From JASGCP01 sp965263285 (GTDB lineage: Bacteria > Bacteroidota > Bacteroidia > Chitinophagales > Chitinophagaceae): a DNA stretch of 64,000 bases. Below the pieces are notes generated by a model. The model did no database searches. It saw only the letters and a program-made list of their open reading frames with translations, and was not told the DNA's origin. The DNA lies in the NCBI GenBank assembly GCA_965263285.1, contig CBDHHD010000004.1:930001-994000 (forward strand). Direction: 5' to 3'. Both the position numbers and the translations under genes were made by a program. Of this stretch, positions 49,401 through 57,891 are shown piece after piece; within the stretch, counting starts at the first letter, position 1; each line of letters opens with the position of its first letter.

Positions 49401-52400
49401 ATTGCTCCATCCATCACTTATCGCATGATGATTACTATATAAAACCACAAACTCTTCTTTATCTACTTGTATCAAATAAACCCTTAATAAATTACCCTTC
49501 GCTAAATCATAGTCCTCTTTCCTATCTTCTATTCGAATACCCTCTATCGCTTTTTCTTTATTTCTCTTATCCTGAATATCTCTAAAACGATAATCTAATG
49601 TTACCTTCTTATCTATAATCTGCACTATCTCTTCTTCCCAATTAAACCGAACTCTTAGTCCAGGATAACGATCCAATGCTTGTTGCCATGACTGAATAAA
49701 ATAATCCTCATTCACTTGGCTTTTATATTTCCATAATAACTGAACTTTATACGCATCGTCTCCTTCAGACTTACTCAAATAATGATAGATAAATCCTGCT
49801 TGTAAACTATTGGCTACATAAATGGCTTGTATCTCATTGTCTATTTGCAATCTATTGAGCAAGTCTTTGCTTAGTATATAATTCGTATCACTTGTAGTAA
49901 GATAATATCTATTGACTGACTGAATATAATTAGTAATAACAATCATTTCTTGCTTAAAATATATTGAAAGATTATCTATATATTCCTTAGTCAGCCTGCC
50001 TCGTATTGAAAATTCTAAAATACCATTTTTAAACACTCCCCCATTGATATCTAACCAAAGATTGCTTTTATTTTTATTAGATACCGACATCCCACTTGAT
50101 TCATTTGTTAAAAACCAATCTTGTTTTTCTTCTTTCTTAAATACCCCCAAGTAGTTGAAGCTAATCTTTGGCAAATGCTTATATCCTCTTATAAATCCAT
50201 AGCCAATGCCTTTATTGGGGATTCTTCGCAACTCCTCCTTTACTTCAATAATTGACTCTTGCACATTATCATATATAGGTAGATGGATAGGCACAATACT
50301 CGTAAACCAGCCCATTGTCTTAGAAATATCTATATCATCTTGTAACGACTCTCTCCCATGACCTTCTAATAGAATAGATATTTCTTTCTCATCAAATAGC
50401 TTTCCTAAGGCTCTTGCTAAGGCAGTTAATAACAAATCGTTTATCTCTGTATAAAATACTTGATTAGCAGATAGCAATAGATAGTTAGTTATATTACTAT
50501 CTATTGCAATAGTTGTAAAACAACTCTCTTCTTGTATAGTAATCTTTGATGATATCTTTGCAATATTTTTTTGGACTTTATTCTCTATCACTTCCCAATA
50601 AGTTAATTCATTAAGATATTTTGTTATGTACTCTTTCCCCAAATTTACCCATTGGCGATAGCTGGTTCGTTTAGCTAATAGCTTCTTGCCTGCATACACT
50701 GTTTCTATATCTTCCAACAAAATACGCCAACTCACCGCATCAATAATAAGATGGTGTGTAGCAATAAATATTCTCGCTGTCTTATTTTTATAGCCATGAA
50801 TATAAGCTATTTGATAAGTCTTACTCTCGTAGATGTTAAAACTATCTTGCCAACTCGTGTATTGCTTTTTTAATTTCTCTTCAAATACAACAGTTCCTTC
50901 TTGCACATTCCATTCGCTAATATCAAGAACATCTAATGGTATGGCTTCTTTCTTACTATCATAATATTGAATAATATTTCCTTCTGCATCTTTTCTATAG
51001 GCAAGTCTAAATGCATCATGCTGTTCAATAACTTTTCCTATCGCTATCTTCAATTTTTCTATCTCTAATTCTGGGGTCTCTATTAAAAAAGATTGATTAT
51101 AATGATGCTCATTAGTTAGTTTTAATTCAAAAAAATATTGTTGTATCGGCAATAAGGACAACTCGCCTGATAGTTTGCCTTGTTCAGATAGATACACTTT
51201 AATTTGATGGTTACTCAATACATGCGCTACTATTCTTTCGATGGTTCTATGTTCAAAAACATCCTTCACACTTAACTCCTTTCCTAATTCACTTCTCACC
51301 CTACTACTCAACTGAATAGACTTAATGCTATCTCCCCCTACCCTAAAAAAATCATCTTGTACACCAATACTGTTATTGCCTAATAATTTCTCCCAAATAG
51401 ATAGTAGCCGTTGTTCTAATTCATTTGTAGGGGCTTTATATTCTTTGCTATCAGTAAGATTATATTCCATCGTTAACAACGCTTTTCTATCCAACTTGCC
51501 ATTCACCGTTAAAGGCATCTGCTCTATTTGCAACAGCCCTGTAGGCACCATATAGTCAGGCAATTGCTTAGACAAATAGCTTCTCAATTCTTCTACATCT
51601 ACCTGTTCCTTAGCCACAAAATATCCCACTAAGTATTTATTATCTCCTTTATCATTAACCAATACTACAGCTTGTTCAATAACTTGTTCATCCTTTAATC
51701 CTTCAATCCTAGTCTGAAATCCTTGAATCCTAATCTCTATCTCTCCTAATTCAATTCTATAGCCTCTTATCTTCACTTGAAAATCATTCCTCCCTATATA
51801 TTCAATATTGCCATCGGGTAACATTCGCACTAAATCTCCTGTCTTGTAGAGTTTGCTATTTCTATCTTTCTTTTTATCTTCTTCTGTTTGAAAAGGGTTT
51901 TGAATAAATCGTTCCGCAGTTAATTCAGGTCTATTCAAATAGCCTCTTGCTACACCATCGCCTCCAATATATAGTTCTCCAATGCTTCCTTGAGGCAAAA
52001 GATTAAGATAAGAAGATAAAATAAAATATTGATATCCTTGATAATGCTTCCCTATATCCCAAGTCATTTTTTCATATTTCTCATCAAATACAATCTTTTG
52101 ACAAGAGCTACCAACCGTTGTTTCAGTAGGACCATATTCGTCATAAATAATAAACTGATCCTGATTAGGCAAACTTAGTAATTTTTTTTTCAATGACTCT
52201 CCACCTAAAATAACAGTTAATTTATATGGCAAATCTATCATTTCAGCTATTTGTTCAAAAAAAGAAGGTGTTACTTTAATCAAATCAATAGATTGTTTAG
52301 ATAAATACGAAATATAATCTTCTACATACCCCTTTTCCCCTTTATACACATAGATATAATAGCCAAACACTAAAGGATAGATTAAAGTAGTTATAGTTAA

Positions 52401-55400
52401 ATCAAAAGCGTATTCTCCAGAGAAATCAACCTTATACCTATGGTTAGGCACATGAAGTAGCGAATAGATATTCGTTAGATAACCAAGTACATTTTTATGA
52501 ATTATCATCACTCCTTTAGGATTTCCTGTTGTACCTGAAGTGTAAATAATATATGCCAAAGCATGAGGACTAATGGTTAATGGTAAATGATTAATGATTA
52601 ATGAAGCTAAGACTTTCAAAAATTCTTCATCTATTAAATTAATAATTGGAAACTGAACATTTTCAATTTGCAATTTGCAATTTGTAATTAAACACTTAGG
52701 TTGTGTGTCTTGTAAAATAAATAAAATTCTCTCTTCAGGATACTCAGGAGAGATAGGACAATAAGCTGCTCCACTCTTAAGCACTCCTAAGATAGCAATA
52801 ATCATCCATTCACTTCGCTTTAGCAACAAACAAATAATATCATCTGCTTTAGTTTGATAATTATTGTGCAAATAATGAGCTAATTGATTGGCTTTGTCAT
52901 TCAACTCTTGGTAGGTTAATTGCTTCTCTTCAAATACTACTGCTATATTATTTGGCGTTCTTACCACTTGCTCCTCAAATAACTGGTGTATGGTTTTATC
53001 TTTAGGATATTCTTTTTCTGTTTTATTGTAGTCATATAGAAGATAGTTATACTCTCTATCATCAATAAATCTTATTGAGGTTAAACCATTATCTAAACTA
53101 TCTTTCGCTATCTGGGTTAGAATAAATTGGTAAGTCTTAATAAATCGCTCTATCATTTCTCTTTTGTATAGTGCTGTAGCATAGTTAAAATAAATTTGCA
53201 GTCCATCCTTTACTTCTGACACCATCGTAGTAATATCAAATTTCGCTGGCATTATATTTTTCCTGTTGCTTTGATAAGACTTAAACAATGTTGTATCATC
53301 ACCGCCAAAATCTTGTACTCCAAACATAATTTGAAAAATTGGATGGCGACTCGTATCTCGTTCTACATGCAAATTCTCTACCAATTGTTCAAAAGGAATA
53401 TCCTGATTATTTTGCCCTTGCGCTACAATAGCATTTACTTTTTCAATATATGCGCTCAAGGTATCCTTAAAATCTATTTGCACTCTCAAAGCTAAGCTAT
53501 TTACAAAAAAGCCAATCATCTCTTCCGTGCCTGCATAATGCCTATTTGCAAAGGGAGATCCTACTACAATATCTTGCTCATTGCTATAGGCAGACAAAAA
53601 TAAATAATAACCAGATAGCAAAACACTATATAGACTTGCATTTAATTCTTTAGCTATCGCTTTTAAATTTTGAATAGTTTCTTTTGATAATAAAGCAACA
53701 ACAGCATCTCCCTCATAGTTCATTTGTAAAGGACGAGAAAAATCAATAGGCAAATGACTATTATTATACCCATCTAATTGGTCTTTCCAATAATGAAGCT
53801 CTTTATCGTATCGTGCCCCTTGTAAAAATTTCCTTTGCCACAAAGCATAATCCTTATATTGTATATTTTTTATATGTGTTAGTTTCTTTTGATTAATTAA
53901 CAATTGATATGCCTGATAAACTTCTTTTTGAAACACCCCTGTAGACCACCCATCAAAAGCTATATGATGAATCACTATCGTTAATACGGTTGTATCATCT
54001 TTCTTTTTAGGTATAAAAAACTTTATCTGTATAGGCAATTCCTTATCTAATTGAAACGAATATCTTACTACACTTAATATCTTACTTTCTACATCACTCT
54101 TGCTACTATAGATTTCTTCTTGTATTAGATTGTCTGATATCACCTTAACAGACTGATATGCTATTCCATTTTCATTTTCTTCAATAATTGTTCGTAATAT
54201 CTCATGTTTCTCTACCACAAATAGCAATGATTCTTTTAGCTTTTCTTTATCTACTGACTTGTTTAATTCAAACACCATTGGTATATTATACACTGCACTA
54301 TTAGCTTTGTCATACTGATAGACAAACCATAGTCTATTTTGTGCGTAGGACAATACTTGCTCCTCTTCGCTATTAAAAGATTGTTTTTGTACAGCTATTA
54401 TTTCTATATTACCTTCTAACAAATAGTCTGCTAACTGTCGAATAGTACTTCTTTCAAAAATAATTCTAACAGAAAAAGAAGTGTTAAATTCTTTATTAAT
54501 CAAATTCATCAAACGAATACTTAAAATACTATTCCCACCTAATCTAAAAAAAGATTGTGTTGTGCTTAACTCCGATTCAGATATTTGCAATAAGTTTGAC
54601 CATATCTTTAACAATCGTTCTTCTCTGTTATTCTTTGGTAACTCTATAACTTCATCACTTATTTTATATTCAATATTTAATAATGCTTTTCTATCCAATT
54701 TTCCATTCACTGTTAAAGGTATTTGCTCTATTTGCACCAATCCTGTAGGCACCATGTATTCAGGCAATTGCTTAGATAAATAACTTCTCAATTCTTCAAT
54801 ATCTACCTGTTCATTAGCTACAAAATATCCCACTAAATATTTATTATCTCCTTTCTCATTAACCAATACCACCGCTTGTTCAATAACTTGTTCATCCTTT
54901 AATCCTTGAATCCTATTCTGAAATCCTTGAATCCTATTCTCTATCTCCCCTAATTCAATTCTATAGCCTCGTATCTTCACTTGAAAGTCATTCCTCCCTA
55001 TATATTCAATATTGCCATCGGGGAGCATTCGCACTAAATCGCCTGTCTTGTAGAGTTTACTATTTCTATTTTGTTGCTTCTCCTCCTTTGTTTGAAAAGG
55101 ATTTTGAATAAATCGTTCTGCAGTCAATTCTGGCCTATTCAAATAACCTCGTGCTACACCATCACCTCCAATATATAATTCACCTATAGTAACAATAGGC
55201 AACAAAGACATATTATTATCTAAAATAAATACTTGTAAATCTTCAATAGGTCTTCCAATATTATATACTTTCTCTTCTTCTTGAAACATCAATCTATAAG
55301 AAACATGAACGGTTGTTTCAGTTATTCCATACATATTAACTAAAGCAATTGTAGAGTATTTCTTATAAAATCTCTCTATATATAAAGAATTTAATACATC

Positions 55401-57608
55401 ACCTCCAAAAACAACTACACGATAAGACAATTGATTCATTAGGGTTGTATGCTCATTAAAGATAATTTCCATTAAAGCATAAAATAACTTAGGTGTTTGA
55501 TTTAAAACAGTAACCCCTTGTTGAATAGAGACATGATAAAACTGCAATAGATCTTTTCTACATAAATCTGAAACTATCCATAGCTTGCCTCCATATATAA
55601 GAGCTCCCCATATCTCCCAAACACTAAAATCAAAAAAATATTCATGAAACAAACTCCATACATCTTGGTCATTAAATTGAAATTTATTTTCAGTAACCTT
55701 AAACAAACGAACTACATTTCTATGTTCCACCATCACTCCCTTAGGACTCCCTGTTGTACCTGAAGTATAAATAATATATGCCAAAGCATGAGAGTTAATG
55801 GTTAATGGTAAATGGTTAATGGTTAATGAATATAATTCTTTTAGAAATTGTTCATCTGTTAAATTAACAATTGGAAACTGAGCATTTTCAATTTCCAATT
55901 TGCAATTTATAATTAAACACTTAGGTTGTGTATCCTGTAAAATAAATAAAATTCTCTCTTCGGGATATTCGGGTGAGATAGGACAATAAGCCGCTCCACT
56001 CTTAAGCACTCCTAAAATAGCAATAATCATCCACTCGCTTCTATTTAATAACAAACAAATAATATCATCTGCTTTAGTATCATAATTGTTATGCAAATAG
56101 TATGCTAGCTGATTTGCTTTGCTATTTAATTCCTGATAAGTTAATTTCTTATCCTCAAAAACCACCGCTATGTTATTCGGTGTTCTTACCACTTGCTCTT
56201 CAAATAGCTGATGTATAGTTTTATCTTTGGGATACTCTTTTTCTGTTTGATTATATTCATAAGTTAAATACCAATTCTCCTTATCTGTGAGTATGTTGTA
56301 TGCACCTATAGACTTACTCACATCTAACAAAATATCATCTAACAATTTAACATATCTTCCAAAAAACATATCCAGCAAATGACTACTTAATCCTACCTCT
56401 TCTCCCTCTAAAAAGAAACGAATACAACCATCTACTTGTTTTTGAATGTTAATTACCAATTTATCTGAAAACATTTGATGTTCAACAACCTCTCTTCTCT
56501 GATCATCTACACGGATATCTGCAAAAGACAACAGCAAATTAGAAATACACTCTTGCTTAGCTATAACTACTTGTGTATCCAACGGATGAAGTCCCGCAGC
56601 CTCCATAATCAAATAAGTAGGTGCATGTGCAGGTAGAACCTCCTCTCCTTCTACTAGGCTTTGTTTCACCTTCTTAAAAAAACACTTTATCTCCTCTAAT
56701 AATCTTAAAAAACTCTTATCGGCTTTTATGTCTAAAGGCAGAAATATATTATTCACTCCTTGTATATACAACTTGTCATTTACTAAATATGGGAAAGATA
56801 CCAATAGTTTATCTGGTGGATCATATACATGTTTATAAAAAAGAACAGACAAAGCTGTTACATGAAATAGGTACTCTGTAATCCCATACTCTCTCGTTAT
56901 TTTTTTTACCTTCTCGTCGTGTTCAACAGATATGGGATAATACCTAAGTAGTGTATTCTCATGTTGAGTTGCTACAGAAAAATGCGGTAACCTCAAAAAA
57001 TCTAATGATATTCCCTTAGCCCCCTCTAACTCCCTTCGCCAAAAATCCATCAATATCTCACGATGTTTATATATCAGACTCTTACTCCATCTGGCAAAAC
57101 TAACTATCTCCTCTTTCTGTTGTTCTAAGGAAATCGTATATTTAAAATGCACCTCATTATAGTAATGTGAAAGCAAATACAAAATTTCTTTAGTAGTCAT
57201 GCCATTACCTATCAAGTGATGAAAAACCAACAATACCCGATAAGTATTTATTCCCTTTTTAATAATATAGAGTCTTGCCAACGACTCCCCTTCAACGAGA
57301 TTAAAGGGTTGCTTAATCAGCTTTTTTATTTCATCTTGAGACAAAACATAATCTATATACTCAACAGAATTATGTCTCTTCAACACTTTTGCTACAGGCT
57401 CGTAATTTTCTTTTGATATATATATCCTAAAAGTCAACACATCTCGCAATAACTTTTCCCATGCTGTAGACAGTCTGTCTCTATCTAAATTACCCTCCAC
57501 CTCTTGTAAAAAAAATATATTATACCCTACTGATTCTAATTCCCACTCATAAAAAAACAACTCTTGATAAGATGATAGTGGAAGGCTATTGTCTGAATCA
57601 AGATACAT
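41379..57608 (-). CDS. NRPS gene 2, first part: modules 1-4 and part of 5
   Basis: I start it at the ATG at 57608 (MYLDSDNSLPLS), which aligns with paralogues and follows a promoter-like motif; the frame is open 17 codons further. Order by residue: starter C 1-440 with HHLIGNG near 131; A(Thr), loop near 616; PCP 1023; C with HHIAFDG near 1214; A(Asn), loop near 1693; PCP 2089; E with HHLIIDA near 2284; C with HHAISDG near 2726; A(unknown), loop near 3214; PCP 3606; C 3798; A(Val), loop near 4274; PCP 4666; C 4859; A from about 5170. The frame ends at LIQDVDA because one base is missing at 41381-41384. With that base restored it continues into the 29884-41316 frame. No SD sequence is seen, as usual in Bacteroidota. 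Confidence 0.93.
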   Translation of the reverse strand: MYLDSDNSLPLSSYQELFFYEWELESVGYNIFFLQEVEGNLDRDRLSTAWEKLLRDVLTFRIYISKENYEPVAKVLKRHNSVEYIDYVLSQDEIKKLIKQPFNLVEGESLARLYIIKKGINTYRVLLVFHHLIGNGMTTKEILYLLSHYYNEVHFKYTISLEQQKEEIVSFARWSKSLIYKHREILMDFWRRELEGAKGISLDFLRLPHFSVATQHENTLLRYYPISVEHDEKVKKITREYGITEYLFHVTALSVLFYKHVYDPPDKLLVSFPYLVNDKLYIQGVNNIFLPLDIKADKSFLRLLEEIKCFFKKVKQSLVEGEEVLPAHAPTYLIMEAAGLHPLDTQVVIAKQECISNLLLSFADIRVDDQRREVVEHQMFSDKLVINIQKQVDGCIRFFLEGEEVGLSSHLLDMFFGRYVKLLDDILLDVSKSIGAYNILTDKENWYLTYEYNQTEKEYPKDKTIHQLFEEQVVRTPNNIAVVFEDKKLTYQELNSKANQLAYYLHNNYDTKADDIICLLLNRSEWMIIAILGVLKSGAAYCPISPEYPEERILFILQDTQPKCLIINCKLEIENAQFPIVNLTDEQFLKELYSLTINHLPLTINSHALAYIIYTSGTTGSPKGVMVEHRNVVRLFKVTENKFQFNDQDVWSLFHEYFFDFSVWEIWGALIYGGKLWIVSDLCRKDLLQFYHVSIQQGVTVLNQTPKLFYALMEIIFNEHTTLMNQLSYRVVVFGGDVLNSLYIERFYKKYSTIALVNMYGITETTVHVSYRLMFQEEEKVYNIGRPIEDLQVFILDNNMSLLPIVTIGELYIGGDGVARGYLNRPELTAERFIQNPFQTKEEKQQNRNSKLYKTGDLVRMLPDGNIEYIGRNDFQVKIRGYRIELGEIENRIQGFQNRIQGLKDEQVIEQAVVLVNEKGDNKYLVGYFVANEQVDIEELRSYLSKQLPEYMVPTGLVQIEQIPLTVNGKLDRKALLNIEYKISDEVIELPKNNREERLLKIWSNLLQISESELSTTQSFFRLGGNSILSIRLMNLINKEFNTSFSVRIIFERSTIRQLADYLLEGNIEIIAVQKQSFNSEEEQVLSYAQNRLWFVYQYDKANSAVYNIPMVFELNKSVDKEKLKESLLFVVEKHEILRTIIEENENGIAYQSVKVISDNLIQEEIYSSKSDVESKILSVVRYSFQLDKELPIQIKFFIPKKKDDTTVLTIVIHHIAFDGWSTGVFQKEVYQAYQLLINQKKLTHIKNIQYKDYALWQRKFLQGARYDKELHYWKDQLDGYNNSHLPIDFSRPLQMNYEGDAVVALLSKETIQNLKAIAKELNASLYSVLLSGYYLFLSAYSNEQDIVVGSPFANRHYAGTEEMIGFFVNSLALRVQIDFKDTLSAYIEKVNAIVAQGQNNQDIPFEQLVENLHVERDTSRHPIFQIMFGVQDFGGDDTTLFKSYQSNRKNIMPAKFDITTMVSEVKDGLQIYFNYATALYKREMIERFIKTYQFILTQIAKDSLDNGLTSIRFIDDREYNYLLYDYNKTEKEYPKDKTIHQLFEEQVVRTPNNIAVVFEEKQLTYQELNDKANQLAHYLHNNYQTKADDIICLLLKRSEWMIIAILGVLKSGAAYCPISPEYPEERILFILQDTQPKCLITNCKLQIENVQFPIINLIDEEFLKVLASLIINHLPLTISPHALAYIIYTSGTTGNPKGVMIIHKNVLGYLTNIYSLLHVPNHRYKVDFSGEYAFDLTITTLIYPLVFGYYIYVYKGEKGYVEDYISYLSKQSIDLIKVTPSFFEQIAEMIDLPYKLTVILGGESLKKKLLSLPNQDQFIIYDEYGPTETTVGSSCQKIVFDEKYEKMTWDIGKHYQGYQYFILSSYLNLLPQGSIGELYIGGDGVARGYLNRPELTAERFIQNPFQTEEDKKKDRNSKLYKTGDLVRMLPDGNIEYIGRNDFQVKIRGYRIELGEIEIRIQGFQTRIEGLKDEQVIEQAVVLVNDKGDNKYLVGYFVAKEQVDVEELRSYLSKQLPDYMVPTGLLQIEQMPLTVNGKLDRKALLTMEYNLTDSKEYKAPTNELEQRLLSIWEKLLGNNSIGVQDDFFRVGGDSIKSIQLSSRVRSELGKELSVKDVFEHRTIERIVAHVLSNHQIKVYLSEQGKLSGELSLLPIQQYFFELKLTNEHHYNQSFLIETPELEIEKLKIAIGKVIEQHDAFRLAYRKDAEGNIIQYYDSKKEAIPLDVLDISEWNVQEGTVVFEEKLKKQYTSWQDSFNIYESKTYQIAYIHGYKNKTARIFIATHHLIIDAVSWRILLEDIETVYAGKKLLAKRTSYRQWVNLGKEYITKYLNELTYWEVIENKVQKNIAKISSKITIQEESCFTTIAIDSNITNYLLLSANQVFYTEINDLLLTALARALGKLFDEKEISILLEGHGRESLQDDIDISKTMGWFTSIVPIHLPIYDNVQESIIEVKEELRRIPNKGIGYGFIRGYKHLPKISFNYLGVFKKEEKQDWFLTNESSGMSVSNKNKSNLWLDINGGVFKNGILEFSIRGRLTKEYIDNLSIYFKQEMIVITNYIQSVNRYYLTTSDTNYILSKDLLNRLQIDNEIQAIYVANSLQAGFIYHYLSKSEGDDAYKVQLLWKYKSQVNEDYFIQSWQQALDRYPGLRVRFNWEEEIVQIIDKKVTLDYRFRDIQDKRNKEKAIEGIRIEDRKEDYDLAKGNLLRVYLIQVDKEEFVVLYSNHHAISDGWSNPNLLNYIHEVYNSLINQNTPVELLEDQAYLRAQEYLQVKSKNNIHDKWWVDYLSGVERTIDLRGLRKQGDSDINLLDYKFIQEHTSKGVKVIDKEYSALSNFIKQEGLTWSNLIMWCWSKALSVYDNRNDNIIGITLSGRGLPINDIEQSVGLYINTLPLVVRHDSNESILNILKNIQKDTEQLNQLTHTHLSGLHSNASDRLFATMVVYENYPIPTNKGNQDAHALLPIFLSSVEKTDYPLTVLAYEKDSVLSVEIKYAGELFEEKQIERLLKLMSLLLQQIPIGYNKLEQELRLIDNEEYNYLVCDYNKTEKEYPKDKTIHQLFEEQVARTPNNIAVVFEDKKLTYQELNNIANQLAYYLHNNYQTKADDIICLLLERSEWMIIAILGVLKSGSAYCPISPEYPEERILFILQDTQPKCLITNCKLKIENVQFAIVNVTDEQFLKKLYSLTINHLPLTISSRSLAYIIYTSGTTGNPKGVMVEHKNVVNLLYATAYILYPINQTYLRASAFTSYQFDVSVSEFLSPLVQGGELHIFNELAIQNISFLSQYIIEKSINYLYIPPVLLSQLPQHIYPELKHIIYAGEPCNRNIANDWSKNYLLFNYYGPTESTIYALGKQINIDEVEQIGKPIDNIKIYLLNTKLQVVPIGSIGELHIGGDGVARGYLNRPELTAERFIQNPFQTEEDKKKNRNTRLYKTGDVVRMLPDGNIEYIGRNDFQVKIRGYRIELGEIENKIQGFQTRIQGLKDEQVIEQVAVLVNEKGDNKYLVGYFVAKEQVDVEELRSYLSKQLPEYMVPIGLVQIEQMPLTVNGKLDRKALLNIEYKISDEVIELPKNNTEERLLKIWSNLLQIVESELSVMQSFFRLGGNSILSIRLMNLINKEFNTSFSVRIIFERSTIRQLAEYLLSDNTEKIAITKQVFNSEEEQILSYAQNRLWFIYQYDKKNSAVYNIPMVFEMDKVLDKEKLKEALLFVVEKHEILRTTIEENENGIIYQSVKAIPDNLIQEEIYISKRDVENKILSAIRYSFQLDKELPIQIKFFMPKKKGGKIVLTIVIHHIAFDGWSVEVFQKEVYHVYQSLVNQKSLTHATNIQYKDYALWQRDFLQGERWDKELSYWKEQLEGYNNSHLPIDFSRLLQMNYEGDGMVVLLSKETSQNLKVVAKQLNASLYSVLLSGYYLFLSTYSNEQDIVVGTPFANRHYAGTEDMIGFFVNSLALRIQIDFKDTLKAYIEKVNATVTQGQNNQDIPFEQLVEELHVERDTSRHPIFQIMFGVQNFGGDDTILFKSYQSNRTNIIPAKFDITTMVSEVKDGLQIYFNYATALYKRETIDRFVKTYEFILTQIVRDRLDNDLKSIRFVNNEEYNYLLYDYNKIEREYPKDKTIHQLFEEQVVRAPNNIAVVFEEKQLTYQELNDKANQLAHYLHHNYDTKADDIICLLLERSEWMIVAVLGVLKSGAAYCPISPEYPNERVLFILQDTQPKCLITNCKLKIENVQFPIVNVTDEQFLKELYSLTINHLPLTISSRFLAYIIYTSGTTGNPKGVMVDHSNVVSLVKGVDYVKLDSHSFTIQLSDICFDAFTFELWGMLLNGGKIYVPKDIKNMLEVQIFKSYCVEHNINTLWLTKTLFEALYLQDDTLFQHLTYLLVGGEALNSALVQQLMCANGPQFFINGYGPTENTTFSLTYTCNKNNKNQNIPIGKPLNNRTAFVVSNNNSLLPIGAIGELYLGGDGLSRGYLNRHELTAERFIQNPFQTEEEKKKNRNNRLYKTGDVVRMLPDGNIEYMGRNDFQVKIRGYRIELGEIEIRIQGFQDFRIIEQVVVLFNEKADNKYLVGYFVAKEQVDVEELRSYLSKKLPEYMVPTRLLQIEQMPLTVNGKLDRKALLNIEYKITDEVIELPNNNAEERLLKIWSNLLQISESELSTTQSFFRLGGNSILSIRLMNLVNKEFNTSFSVRIIFERNTIRQLAEYLLLDNIERIAITKQVFNSEEDQILSYAQNRLWFIYQYDKKNSAVYNIPMVFEMDKSVDKEKLKETLLFVVEKHEILRTIIEENEKAISYQSVKAIPDNLIQEEIYSSKSDVEKKILSIVKYSFQLDKELPIQIKFFMPKKKDGKIVLIIVIHHIVFDGWSVEVFQKEVYHAYQLLVNQKQLTHTTNIQYKDYALWQRDFLQGERWDKELNYWKEQLDGYNNSHLPVDFSRPLQINYNGEAIVALLSKETSQNLKVVAKQLNASLYSVLLSGYYLFLSAYSNEQDIVVGTPFANRHYAGTEGMIGFFVNSLALRIQIDFKDTLKAYIEKVNVTVTQGQNNQDIPFEQLVEELHVERDTSRNPIFQIMFSYQNFRNDNYQELFSLYPQFDGYELLAKFDITTMVSDQEEGLRIYFNYATALYKRETVERFVKTYELILTQIVKDKLNNKLSSIRFIDDREYNYLVYDYNKTEKEYPKGKTIHQLFEEQVVRTPNNIAVVFEDRKLTYQELNSKANQLANYLYHNYNTKADDIICLLLERSEWMIIAILGVLKSGAAYCPISHEYPEERILFVLQDTQPKCLITNCKLKIENVQLPIVNVIDEEFLRVLVSLTINHLQLIISSHALAYIIYTSGTTGSPKGVMIEHLSVINLRYAFDNLFIWQENERIINFSSYVFDASMEQFFLSLLKGFTLFMIPERLIQDVDA
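43540..46660 (-). other. Gene 2 module 4: C-A(Val)-PCP
   Basis: C domain with HHIAFDG near 46215. The pocket D-A-F-W-L-G-G-T-F plus Lys is a valine code (textbook DAFWIGGTFK). The PCP has FFRLGGNSILSIRL near 43610. Confidence 0.87.
46720..49890 (-). other. Gene 2 module 3: C-A(unknown)-PCP
   Basis: The C domain begins NSLQAGFIYHYLSK and has HHAISDG near 49430; it accepts the epimerised Asn. The pocket is D-V-S-Y-I-A-Y-I-Y plus Lys, the same as module 8 and the last module of gene 3. PCP near 46790. Confidence 0.82.
49910..54410 (-). other. Gene 2 module 2: C-A(Asn)-PCP-E
   Basis: C with SYAQNRLWF near 54330 and HHIAFDG near 53965. The pocket D-L-T-K-I-G-E-V-G plus Lys is an asparagine code (textbook DLTKLGEVGK). 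PCP VGGDSIKS near 51340 and E domain with HHLIIDAVSW near 50755 predict D-Asn. Confidence 0.87.
54450..57608 (-). other. Gene 2 module 1: starter C-A(Thr)-PCP
   Basis: Starter C with HHLIGNG in place of HHxxxDG. The pocket D-F-W-N-V-G-M-V-H plus Lys and the local sequence MYGITETTVH identify threonine (textbook DFWNIGMVHK). PCP near 54545. Confidence 0.86.
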
Positions 57609-57622
57609 ACATAAATTTAATA

Positions 57623-57656
57623 CGAAAATAATATAATTATTTCTAATCTCAACAAG
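57623..57656 (-). promoter_or_regulatory. Promoter-like motif of gene 2, weakened -7 box
   Basis: On the minus strand CTTG (57656-57653) and TATTTTCG (57630-57623) are 22 bases apart, as in the sister promoters, but the -7 box departs from TAnnTTTG at one base and the -33 box reads CTTG, not TTTG. It ends 14 bases before the ATG at 57608. Confidence 0.4.
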
Positions 57657-57675
57657 CAATCAAATCTAGACTAAA

Positions 57676-57891
57676 TCTTTTTTTTGGTTTGCTGAACGCA
57701 TTGATTATTTAATAAATAAAAACATGAAAATAATAGAAAGTATCTGATGAGGACTGCTATCAGATAGTAGAGCGTTACAAAAAAAGGCGAACAACGCAAC
57801 CAGCAAAAATGTGGGGCGAACTTTATATATGAATCGTTATAATGAGAGCATAAGGCACTTACATAAAATAAATATGGATAAGAGACCATAA
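57676..57891. repeat. Diverged half copy of the palindromic repeat
   Basis: Bases 57690-57880 align with 58865-59060 of the MITE-like element: both contain TGATGAGGACTG, CAGATA, GAGCGTTACAAA, GAATCGTTAT and TATGGATAAG in the same order. The match stops at the centre of the palindrome. This copy ends the reading frame of the NRPS relic at about 57892 and separates it from gene 2. Confidence 0.7.
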
